Positions 33,055 to 40,519 of a DNA stretch of 64,000 nucleotides are shown in pieces. How positions within the stretch are numbered: position 1 is the first letter of the stretch; each line of letters opens with the position of its first letter. Made by a program: the position numbers and the translations under genes. The notes beneath the pieces are model-generated. The model did not search any database, was not told where the DNA came from, and saw nothing but the letters and a program-made list of their open reading frames with translations. Location: assembly GCF_036178845.1 (NCBI RefSeq), contig NZ_CP108070.1, forward strand, positions 11,868,114 to 11,932,113, in the 5' to 3' direction. This DNA is from Streptomyces sp. NBC_00271. Its GTDB lineage: Bacteria > Actinomycetota > Actinomycetes > Streptomycetales > Streptomycetaceae.

Positions 33055-34329
33055 GTGATGAGACGTGTGAGTGGCCCTCCCGACGGGCGTCGTCTCGGGC
33101 GAGGTGCGGCCTTCGCCGTGCTGGCCTGCGCCACTGTGGTGATGATGGCCACGGCAAGCGCACCGTCACCGATCTATCCGCTGTACCGGGAGCGTTGGGG
33201 CCTGTCGGTCACGATGCTGACAGTGATCTTCGCGGTGTATGTCGTGGGTCTGCTCGGCGCCCTGCTGACGGTCGGATCGCTGAGCGACCAGCTGGGTCGC
33301 CGCCCGGTGCTGGTCGCCGCCCTTCTGGTGGCGGCGACCAGCACGGCGGTCTTCTGGACGGCCGACGGCGTCGTCTCCCTCCTGATCGCCCGGGTGGTGC
33401 AAGGCATCGCTACGGGGACGGCCACGGGCGCTCTTGCCGCCGGACTGGTCGAGCTCTCACCCAAGAGACATCCGCAACTGGGGCCCACCACGACAGCGGT
33501 GGGCACGAGTATCGGCATGGCCGCCGGTGCCGGAGTGGTGGGGCTGCTGGTTCAGTCGACCTCACGCCCCGATGCGTATGTCTTTCCCGTCCTGATGCTG
33601 ACCTTCGTCGTTCTGGCCGCGGTCGTCCTCACGATCCCAGAGACCCTCGCCCCGCACGCGACGGGACTTGCGTCGTTGCGACCGAGCGTCCGGGTTCCTC
33701 GGGAAGCCCGGCCGGAGTTCTTCGCCTCCGTTCCCGCCCTGGTCGCGGGGTGGTCCGTCACGGGTCTGTTCCTCGCGCTCACTCCGTCCCTGGTGAGCAA
33801 TGTCCTGCATGTGCGGTCCGGCGCTGCGGGCGGGCTCAGCATCGCGGCGCTGTTTCTGGCCAACAGCGTGGGCGGGTTGTGGTCCGTTCGGCATACGGCA
33901 CGGCTCGCCACCTTGCTGGGGGCGGTTCTCCTGGCTCTGGGTGCGTCCGGACTGGCGGTGGCCATCGCTGTTGCGTCGCCGGCCATATACGTGGGCGGAT
34001 CGGTCATTGCGGGGCTGGGCGTCGGCCTGACGTTCAACGGCAACCTCCGCGCCATCAGCGCGGTCACCACCGCGAAGTCGCGGTCGGAGGTCTTCTCGGC
34101 CGTCTACGTGATCAGCTATGCGGCGTTGAGTCTTCCGGCCCTCGCGGCCGGGCTCGCGGCGCCCTCATGGGGGCTGGAGACCACGGGCTATCTGTACGTC
34201 GGCTTCGTCGGGGCGCTGTCCTTGGGTGCAGCCCTGCACGCCGGACGATCACGTGCTCGCAGGCCCAGCGGCGATCCGATACGCACGGGCTGGGAAAGCG
34301 GACCTCGCAGCGAACGGTCCCGCTGCTGA
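33055..34329 (+). CDS. MFS transporter
   Basis: 424 residues from GTG 33055 (ATG 33058 also possible). Twelve hydrophobic segments are seen; the first loop has SDQLGRRPVLVAALL (the MFS motif A, G-x-L-(S)D-x-x-G-R-R) and motif C-like GIATGTATGALAAGLVELSP. The C-terminus is basic. Coupled to the HD-hydrolase gene, it may export or import its substrate or product. Confidence 0.9.
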   Translation: MMRRVSGPPDGRRLGRGAAFAVLACATVVMMATASAPSPIYPLYRERWGLSVTMLTVIFAVYVVGLLGALLTVGSLSDQLGRRPVLVAALLVAATSTAVFWTADGVVSLLIARVVQGIATGTATGALAAGLVELSPKRHPQLGPTTTAVGTSIGMAAGAGVVGLLVQSTSRPDAYVFPVLMLTFVVLAAVVLTIPETLAPHATGLASLRPSVRVPREARPEFFASVPALVAGWSVTGLFLALTPSLVSNVLHVRSGAAGGLSIAALFLANSVGGLWSVRHTARLATLLGAVLLALGASGLAVAIAVASPAIYVGGSVIAGLGVGLTFNGNLRAISAVTTAKSRSEVFSAVYVISYAALSLPALAAGLAAPSWGLETTGYLYVGFVGALSLGAALHAGRSRARRPSGDPIRTGWESGPRSERSRC

Positions 34330-34493
34330 GCACGCCGTACGTCCCACGCCGACACCATCCCCGAAGCAGCTTGATCAGGACTTACGGCTGCCGTGTCGGA
34401 GCGGGTCGGCTCGCTTCCGCGGAGCTGTCTTCGAAGATCCTGAGATCGAAATAGCTACGCTGCATCCGCAAGCTGGAGGAGGTTGCGATCTGT

Positions 34494-35384
34494 ATGGGTG
34501 GCCGAGACGGGCCCGGAGGGTCTGAGCTGGAGGACGAGCTCGGAGCCGAATGGGAGACGCACCGGCCCGCGGTCTTCGGCGTGGCCTACCGGCTGCTGGG
34601 GACTGTGGCCGATGCCGAGGATGTCACCCAGGACGTGTGGCTGCGGGCGGCCGGAGCGGATCTGCAGGACATCGGTGATCTGCGGGCCTGGCTGGTGACG
34701 GTGGCCGCGCGACGGTCGTACGACATTCTCAAGAGCGCCCGTGTCCGCCGGGAGACCTATGTCGGGCCGTGGCTGCCGGAGCCGCTGCTGACAGGGCCGG
34801 ACGCGTCGCAGCCGGTACTCGTTGACGAGTCCGTCAGTTCGGCGATGCTCCTGATCATGGAGGAGCTGAGTCCGCCGGAGCGGGTGGCCTTCGTCCTGCA
34901 CGATGTCTTCGGTCTTGGGTTCGGCCGGATCGCCGAGGTGCTGGACGTCTCCGTGCCGGGTGCCCGGCAGCTCGCCTCGCGGGCACGACGGCGGGTGGCC
35001 AAGGCGAAGCACTCCACGCCGCAGGCGTCGAAGGCGGAGCGCGAACGGGTCCTCACGGTCTTCCGCGCCGCCTACGAGGCCGGGGACCTGGTCGGCCTGG
35101 TCAGGCTCCTGCATCCGGACGCCGTGTATGTCACCGACGGCGGCGGCAAGATCTTGGCGGCACGCAAGCTCATTCACGGCGGCGAGCGCGTCGCCGAGGT
35201 CATGGTGCGTACGGGACGCCAGTGGCACCCGGACCGCATCGACTTCGCCGAGGTCGGCGGCGAGCTGGCCCTCGTGTTCCACCGGGAAGGCCGGGTCTAC
35301 TCCGTCGACACGGTCCAGATCACAGACGGCCTGATCACCGCGTACCGCAGGGTCATGAACCCCGACAAACTCGTGCGCGTCTGA
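34494..35384 (+). CDS. sigJ: ECF41-type sigma factor (SigJ-like) with SnoaL C-domain
   Basis: 296 residues. Region 2: EWETHRPAVFGVAYRLLGTVADAEDVTQDVWLRA; region 4: LSPPERVAFVLHDVFGLGFGRIAEVLDVSVPGARQLASRARRRV. All three ECF41 markers are present: WLPEP in the linker, DGGGK in the SnoaL-like extension (VTDGGGKI) and NPDKL at the very end. In this class the C-terminal domain replaces an anti-sigma factor and tunes activity. Known targets are adjacent COE genes (carboxymuconolactone decarboxylase, oxidoreductase, epimerase); here an exact ECF41 promoter follows at 35387 before an oxidoreductase, a cupin and a broken AhpD gene. Confidence 0.95.
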   Translation: MGGRDGPGGSELEDELGAEWETHRPAVFGVAYRLLGTVADAEDVTQDVWLRAAGADLQDIGDLRAWLVTVAARRSYDILKSARVRRETYVGPWLPEPLLTGPDASQPVLVDESVSSAMLLIMEELSPPERVAFVLHDVFGLGFGRIAEVLDVSVPGARQLASRARRRVAKAKHSTPQASKAERERVLTVFRAAYEAGDLVGLVRLLHPDAVYVTDGGGKILAARKLIHGGERVAEVMVRTGRQWHPDRIDFAEVGGELALVFHREGRVYSVDTVQITDGLITAYRRVMNPDKLVRV

Positions 35385-35386
35385 GC

Positions 35387-35413
35387 TGTCACACGCGGAG
35401 GGGCTATCTCGTC
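35387..35413 (+). promoter_or_regulatory. ECF41-dependent promoter
   Basis: TGTCACA, a 16-base spacer and CGTC: exactly the published ECF41 consensus (TGTCACA-n16-CGTC). It begins three bases after the stop codon of the sigma gene and about 150 bp before the oxidoreductase start. Confidence 0.8.
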
Positions 35414-35565
35414 TCCCTGCTGAGAACGCACAACGGGCGACGAAGGAATACGCGCGAGCAGGTGAGATCGATCATGCGGCACGGCATACATCCATCTGCA
35501 GCCGCTATGAGCCCTGCGCGTGAGTGCGCTGTGCGCTCGGGTCGCCCCTCCCAGTAAGGATCTGT

Positions 35566-36486
35566 ATGCAAGCCATCACTGTGCGAGACCGTGACGCTGG
35601 TCTTGCCGGGATGTCCCTGACGGACATTCCCTACCCTCACGCGGCCGAGAACGACGTCATCGTGAGGGTGCACGCCGCCGGCTTCACCCCTGGCGAGCTG
35701 GACTGGCCCGCCACGTGGACCGATCGCGCCGGCCGTGACCGGACGCCGAGCGTGCCCGGGCACGAGCTGTCCGGTGTCGTCGTGGAGCTGGGGTACGGCA
35801 CCACCGGCCTGAGTGTCGGACAGCGGGTGTTCGGCCTGGCCGACTGGACCCGTGACGGCACTCTCGCCGAGTACACCGCGGTGGAGGCCCGCAACCTCGC
35901 CCCGCTGCCGGCGGACGTCGACCACACCGTGGCCGTCGCACTGCCCATTTCGGGGCTGACCGCCTGGCAGGGCCTGTTCGACCACGGCCGCCTCACCACA
36001 GGCCAGACCGTTCTGATCCATGGTGCCGCGGGCGGCGTCGGCTCGATCGCGGTACAGCTCGCCCGGGAGGCCGGCGCCCGCGTCATCGGCACCGGCCGCG
36101 CCTCAGGCCGGGACAGCGCACTCGCACTCGGCGTCGACACCTTCATCGACCTGCAGGCCGAGAAGCTGGAGGACGCCGGCGAGGCCGACGTCGTGTTCGA
36201 CGTGATCGGCGGCGACATCCTCGACCGCTCGGCCGCCCTCGTCCGGGCCGGTGGCACGCTCGTCTCCATCGTCATGCCGCCCAAGGTCCAGCCCAAGGAC
36301 GGGCGGGCGGTCTTCTTCGTCGTCGAACCCGACCGCGCCCGGCTCGCCGACCTCGCCACGCGGCTGAGGGACGGCCGGCTCAAGCCGGTCGTCGGTGCTG
36401 TGCGGCCCCTCGCCGAGGCAGCCGCCGCGTTCGCCCCCGGCAAGCGCACCCCGGGCAAGACGATCATCCGCGTCACGGAAGACTGA
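35566..36486 (+). CDS. NADP-dependent zinc-type alcohol dehydrogenase-like oxidoreductase
   Basis: 306 residues from ATG 35566 with AAGGA upstream. MDR fold: GroES-like N-domain with PSVPGHELSGVVVELG, Rossmann domain with VLIHGAAGGVGSIAVQLAREAGARVIGTG, and the ending GKRTPGKTIIRVTED. No zinc-binding Cys residues, so it belongs to the quinone-reductase-like MDR group. Directly downstream of the ECF41 promoter; it is the probable first target of the sigma factor. Confidence 0.92.
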   Translation: MQAITVRDRDAGLAGMSLTDIPYPHAAENDVIVRVHAAGFTPGELDWPATWTDRAGRDRTPSVPGHELSGVVVELGYGTTGLSVGQRVFGLADWTRDGTLAEYTAVEARNLAPLPADVDHTVAVALPISGLTAWQGLFDHGRLTTGQTVLIHGAAGGVGSIAVQLAREAGARVIGTGRASGRDSALALGVDTFIDLQAEKLEDAGEADVVFDVIGGDILDRSAALVRAGGTLVSIVMPPKVQPKDGRAVFFVVEPDRARLADLATRLRDGRLKPVVGAVRPLAEAAAAFAPGKRTPGKTIIRVTED

Positions 36487-36501
36487 ATCAGGAGACCCAT
36501 C

Positions 36502-36984
36502 GTGATCGGAATGCGAATCGCCACCGGCTTCCTGGCCGTCGGCACGCTGACGGCGGCCACGGCCTGCTCGACCTCGGACCAGCCCATCCACGCCACGGGC
36601 ACGACCGCGGCCATGGCATCGCCTGCGGCCATGGCATCGACACGTCCCACCGAAACCCTCAAGCCGCTGCTCCAGCAGGCCCTTCCGAATGTGAAGGGCA
36701 AGACGTTCACCTCGGCGATCGTGGACTTCCCGCCTAACGCAAGCGCGATGCCGCACCGGCACGGCCAGGCGTTCGTCTACGCCTACGTCCTCGAAGGCAC
36801 CGTGCGCAGCCAGCTCGAAGGCAAGCCCGCGACTACCTACCACCAAGGCGAGAACTGGGTCGAGCAGCCGGGCGCCCACCACCTCCTCACCGAGAACACC
36901 AGCCGGACCAAACGGGCCAAGCTCCTGGTCGTCTTCGTCTCCAACACCGGAGACAAGCTCAAGATCGACGATCCGAAGTCGTAG
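36502..36984 (+). CDS. Cupin-domain lipoprotein
   Basis: 160 residues from GTG 36502. A lipoprotein-like signal (FLAVGTLTAATACSTS, Cys22) is followed by a Thr/Ala-rich linker, then a cupin: VDFPPNASAMPHRHGQAFVYAYVLEGTVRSQLEG and YHQGENWVEQPGAHHLLTENTS, with metal-binding His residues in PHRHG and GAHH. Only 15 bp after the oxidoreductase, hence in its operon and probably under ECF41 control. An exported metal-binding or quorum-type sensor/enzyme; no substrate known. Confidence 0.85.
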   Translation: MIGMRIATGFLAVGTLTAATACSTSDQPIHATGTTAAMASPAAMASTRPTETLKPLLQQALPNVKGKTFTSAIVDFPPNASAMPHRHGQAFVYAYVLEGTVRSQLEGKPATTYHQGENWVEQPGAHHLLTENTSRTKRAKLLVVFVSNTGDKLKIDDPKS

Positions 36985-37093
36985 CCCCCGGGGCATGCGC
37001 GGGGCGGCATCACCCTGTACCACCCCGCCAAAGCACGCCCACTCTCCACCAACGTGCCCAAAGCGCGGCTTATACCACACGAAGGAATCATAG

Positions 37094-37409
37094 GAACAAT
37101 TACCGACCCCCAGCGCGTCCACATCGGCGAGCAGCCCCGGCCGCCTACAAGAGCCTCATCGCCCTGTCCTCGGAGGTGGGAGAGACCACCACCGCCGCGG
37201 GCCTCGACCCGCTCCTGGTCGAGCTGCTGAGGATCCGCACCTCCCAGATCAACGGCTGCGTCTTCTGCCTGCGCATGCACACCGGCGACGCCCTCAAGAA
37301 GGGCGAGAGCCGACCGGATCGCCGGGCAAGCGGCAGTCGGTCCGAGGGGCGCTGCTGCGGTCTCGGCATCCGCTCCGGCGGCCTGCCGCAGTACCTGCAG
37401 TGGTTCTGA
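37094..37409 (+). pseudogene. Broken AhpD/CMD-like gene
   Basis: Reads TITDPQRVHIGEQ, then after a one-base shift near 37135 AAYKSLIALSSEVGETTTAAGLDPLLVELLRIRTSQINGCVFCLRMHTGDALKKGE, then shifts again and decays. It is about 80 percent like the intact AhpD gene at 26596 over the middle region. As the COE-type partner of ECF41 it is in the expected place but inactive. Confidence 0.8.
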
Positions 37410-37506
37410 AGTGATCAACCACTATAAACGCCTTGGCAGAGATCTAGGTCCTCGTACCCGGCAGCGGCCACAGACGCCAGTCGAACAGCAAGTGAAAGAC
37501 TCCCTG

Positions 37507-38271
37507 ATGGAATACCAGCACACTCGCCCCCTTCATAACCGCGTCGTCATCGTCACCGGAGCCGGTACCGGGATCGGCCGGGCAACGGCGGTCGCGATGG
37601 CCGAGGCGGGGGCGCACGTCCTCGGTGTCGGCCGACGCCAGGTGGCCCTGGACGAGACTGCCGCCATGCACCCAGGCATCGCGACTCTCGCTACTGACAT
37701 TCGCTTGGAGCATGCCCCTGAGCTGATCATCAGTACGGCGATCGACCGATGGAAGCAGCTTGACGTGGTGGTGAACAACGCTGGCGCGACTGCACGTGTC
37801 TCGTTCGACGAGGTGACACGCTCGCGCATCACCGACCTGTTCGACCTCAACGTCATTGCCCCTACCATGCTCGCCCAGGCAGCGTTGCCTCACCTGCGCC
37901 GCAGCAAGGGCTCGATCATCAACGTCTCCAGCACCTACGGCCATCGCCCCCACCCGGGCGGTGCCCACTACGGGGCGACCAAGGCCGCCCTGGAACAGCT
38001 GACGCGTACCTGGGCGGTCGAGCTGGCCAAGGACGGGATCAGAGTCAATGCCATTGCCCCCGGTCCGACCGAGAGCGAGGCTCTGTCCGTCAGCGGGCTC
38101 ACGGAGGAGGAAGTGATGGCGGTCAAGAAAGAGCAGGCATCCCGGATCCCTCTGGGAAGGAGGGGACACCCGAAGGAAGTAGCGACCTGGCTCGTCCGCT
38201 TCGCAGATCCCACCGCGACGTGGCTGACGGGCCAGATTCTCACAATCGACGGAGGCCTCGAACTCATATGA
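37507..38271 (+). CDS. SDR-family oxidoreductase
   Basis: 254 residues from ATG 37507. Classical SDR marks: VVIVTGAGTGIGRATAVAMAEAGAHVLGVGRR (TGxxxGxG), DVVVNNAGATARVSF (NNAG), IINVSSTYGHRPHPGGAHYGATKAALEQL (Ser, YxxxK) and VNAIAPGPTESEA. 3-oxoacyl-ACP-reductase-like. Last gene of the plus-strand series after the ECF41 locus; the broken AhpD gene lies before it. The RHS remnant begins right after it. Confidence 0.93.
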   Translation: MEYQHTRPLHNRVVIVTGAGTGIGRATAVAMAEAGAHVLGVGRRQVALDETAAMHPGIATLATDIRLEHAPELIISTAIDRWKQLDVVVNNAGATARVSFDEVTRSRITDLFDLNVIAPTMLAQAALPHLRRSKGSIINVSSTYGHRPHPGGAHYGATKAALEQLTRTWAVELAKDGIRVNAIAPGPTESEALSVSGLTEEEVMAVKKEQASRIPLGRRGHPKEVATWLVRFADPTATWLTGQILTIDGGLELI

Positions 38272-38289
38272 ATACGCTCTTTCGGTGGT

Positions 38290-38815
38290 CCACCGGGCAT
38301 CAGGCCTCAACAGATATGGGAAAGCTGCGGCGATCTCGTCCACCTCGCCCGTGAGTGACAGCGTGTGTGCTGGTACGGCCCAGACGGTCGTGTGGCTGAC
38401 CAGGTTGCCCTCACCGTCCCAGGACCACTCCTCACAGGTGCCGTCGGGCAGTTCCCACCAGGCGGGCTCGCCCTCGACCGTCCAGCCCTGCCGAAGAGTC
38501 CCGCCCAGGGCATCGGTGGCCTCGGTGATGCGGCCGAAGGCGTCCCGTACGAAGATCACACGGACACCGTCCGGTGCCGTGAGGGAAACCGGCAGACCGA
38601 CGGATTTCGTCCCTGTCCCCGTGGCTCCTCCGGCAGCGTCGCGGATAGCCGACACATGACCGTATTCGTCAGTTTCGTACTCGGTGCGGAAGCCGTCGGG
38701 TTCGGTGACAGCGGTCAGATTGCCACGCGCGTCGTACTCGTAGCGACGCGTACGACCGCCGCGTGGACTTTCCCGTGCGGTGGGCGGCACGGGAAGCCCG
38801 TACGGCCACGACACC
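38290..38815 (-). pseudogene. RHS/YD-repeat protein remnant
   Basis: RRYEYDARGNLTAVTEPDGFRTEYETDEYGHVSAIRDAAGGATG, then APDGVRVIFVRDAFGRITEATDALGG...WELPDGTCEEWSWDGEGNLVSH: repeated YD-type RHS motifs. Both ends are cut, at about 38815 and 38290, with no toxin domain. An RHS toxin gene was once here; the orphan Imm21 at 28046 may have the same origin. Confidence 0.8.
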
Positions 38816-39107
38816 CTCACCTACGGCCAGTCCCGTCCCCAGGCCGAGCCCCGCCCGGGGGGAAGCAGACCGGCAGGCGGTGGAGCTGATCCCGTCGCAG
38901 ATGGCTGCGCCGGCCCCGATCGAGGCGGCCCGTGTCCGTCGTCGCCGCGAATCAGAGGCCGCCCGGGCTCTTGCGGTGCGGCGGGCCCGGCACGTCGGCT
39001 GTTGCTGCCGAGCCTGCCCCGCTGCGTACGACGGCGTGAGCACATCGATCATCTGTGAGACCAACGGCCCGGGTGGCAGGATGAGTTGGGACGAAAGGCG
39101 GGGTTTC
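38816..39107. other. Intergenic, possible remnant
   Basis: A coding-like stretch (LIPSQMAAPAPIEAARVRRRRES, and further a Cys-rich VGCCCRACPAAYDG) precedes the CoiA-like gene without a clear start. Not assignable. Confidence 0.3.
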
Positions 39108-39698
39108 GTGCGTGGTGACAGGCGGCAGATTCAAACGGCGGTCCTGGGCGGAGCGGACTCGGAGGAGCCGCTGATCCTGCTGCTGGAGGCGATCGAGCTG
39201 GACGCCTTCCGCCGCCGTCACGAGCTCGACACGTTCTGGTGCGGGCTGCTACTCGGCGGCTGCGGCCTTCAGCTGACCACCAAGCTGTACACCGACCGGG
39301 TCTGCCACTTTGCCCACCACCCGGGCCCTGACGGGCACCCTCACCTGTGCGGCCGTCGCGCCCGTGGGGTGAACAGCGCCGACCACCTGTACGTGAAGTC
39401 CGCGGCCGCGGCTTGGCTTCACGGCCGGGGCGAGCAGGCCCGTTTCGACTTCGCCCAGCCCGACGGAGCGCCGATCGGCTCCGTGGTGGACATTCAGTTA
39501 CGACGCGGCGGGCTGCGCGTGCATCTGGACCAGGCGGTGATGCCGGAGTGGGACGCGGACAGCGAGCCGGTGCTGGGCATGCCGGTGCCCGTGGACCGGG
39601 ACATGCTGATCCGCCGCTGGTACGTCCACCGCATCCGTCTGGACAGCGAGAGCACTGTGATTCCGAGGTTCGTAGTTGGTGTGGTGTGGGTGGCCTGA
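39108..39698 (+). CDS. CoiA-like protein, C-terminally truncated
   Basis: Start GTG 39108 (ATG 39081 possible). FWCGLLLGGCGLQLTTKLYTDRVCHFAHHPGPDGHPHLCGRRARGVNSADHLYVKSAAAAWL has the Cys/His-rich zinc-binding head of CoiA-like proteins, followed by a nuclease-like SVVDIQLRRGGLRVHLDQAV and the RRWYVHRIRLDSE. After about 39655 the sequence is unrelated and stops, so the C-terminal part has been replaced. CoiA-like proteins occur on linear plasmids and near competence or conjugation functions; the role is unknown. Confidence 0.6.
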   Translation: MRGDRRQIQTAVLGGADSEEPLILLLEAIELDAFRRRHELDTFWCGLLLGGCGLQLTTKLYTDRVCHFAHHPGPDGHPHLCGRRARGVNSADHLYVKSAAAAWLHGRGEQARFDFAQPDGAPIGSVVDIQLRRGGLRVHLDQAVMPEWDADSEPVLGMPVPVDRDMLIRRWYVHRIRLDSESTVIPRFVVGVVWVA

Positions 39699-39829
39699 GC
39701 TGTGGTGTTGGGACTTCCTTGAGAAGGGAGCGGGCGCTTGCGGGATGCTCCGGCGGGTGGTGACGAGGCTTCTGACCTGCGGTTGTTGGGGGTCTGTTGA
39801 TAAGGGTGGTGTGGTGTTGGTGGTGGTTT

Positions 39830-40440
39830 CTAGTACCTAATGGACCGATGCGTGTTCATGCTGCTCAGGGGCTTGCTGTGTGGTCGGGATGGGCGGGTGG
39901 GGCCGTGGAGCAGGTCGGTCAGCGAGGCCGCGAGGACGGGGACGTCGTGCACGAAGCGGAACGACCTTAGGCCCCTGGCGGCCGCGCGCAGGGCACTGAT
40001 CCGGTTCTCGATGCCGGTGGGGTCGGTGCCGTCCAGCCGGAATCGGGTGGTGGACCTCGCAGATCCAGTTCAGCGGTCGGCACGGGGCGCCGTGGCGGCG
40101 GGCATCGGTGAGGAAGGCGAGCGCGGTCTCGGTCACGGCCAGCGTGTGAGCGGCCTGGAGGCGTATGGCGGTCGGATCGGACACCCCCCCGTGAGAGGCC
40201 GGCGCCCGCGTATCTCGGGCCATTCGGCAACGAGTTGCACGTCGTACTGGGTGGGGAACCATACCCGGATGCGTCCGGCCTGCAGCAGGGTGATGCGGTT
40301 CGACCAGATCTTCTTCCCGCAGCCGGGCCAGTCGTCGGCGGGTCGCTCGATGTGCATCCCCGAGGCGATCATCCAGTGCAACTGCTCCGGTACGGCCATC
40401 CGGTACTGCGTCAATTCTGGGTGGCTGTGGAACGATCAGG
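39830..40440 (-). pseudogene. Replication-relaxation family protein, multiply frameshifted
   Basis: Pieces in three minus-strand frames follow the family in order: LTQYRMAVPEQLHWMI, RRRLARLREEDLVE, NRITLLQAGRIRVWFPTQYDVQLV, SDPTAIRLQAAHTLAVTETALAFLTDARRHG...LNWICEVHH, then PTGIENRISALRAAARGL and VPVLAASLTDLL, ending near 39830. At least four frameshifts separate them. Such proteins accompany plasmid replication or relaxation functions in actinobacteria. Confidence 0.6.
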
Positions 40441-40519
40441 GTGTAGTCCGGCGTGTCCTTGGGACGGTCAGCTCTCCGGTGGGGGCGCTGGCCTGGGCCG
40501 GCCGATAGGGGTGGCACCG

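Noticed and set aside
37444..38820. A long minus-strand open frame of 458 codons
   Set aside because: Only its first third (38290-38815) looks like protein (RHS repeats); the rest is the reverse complement of the SDR gene.
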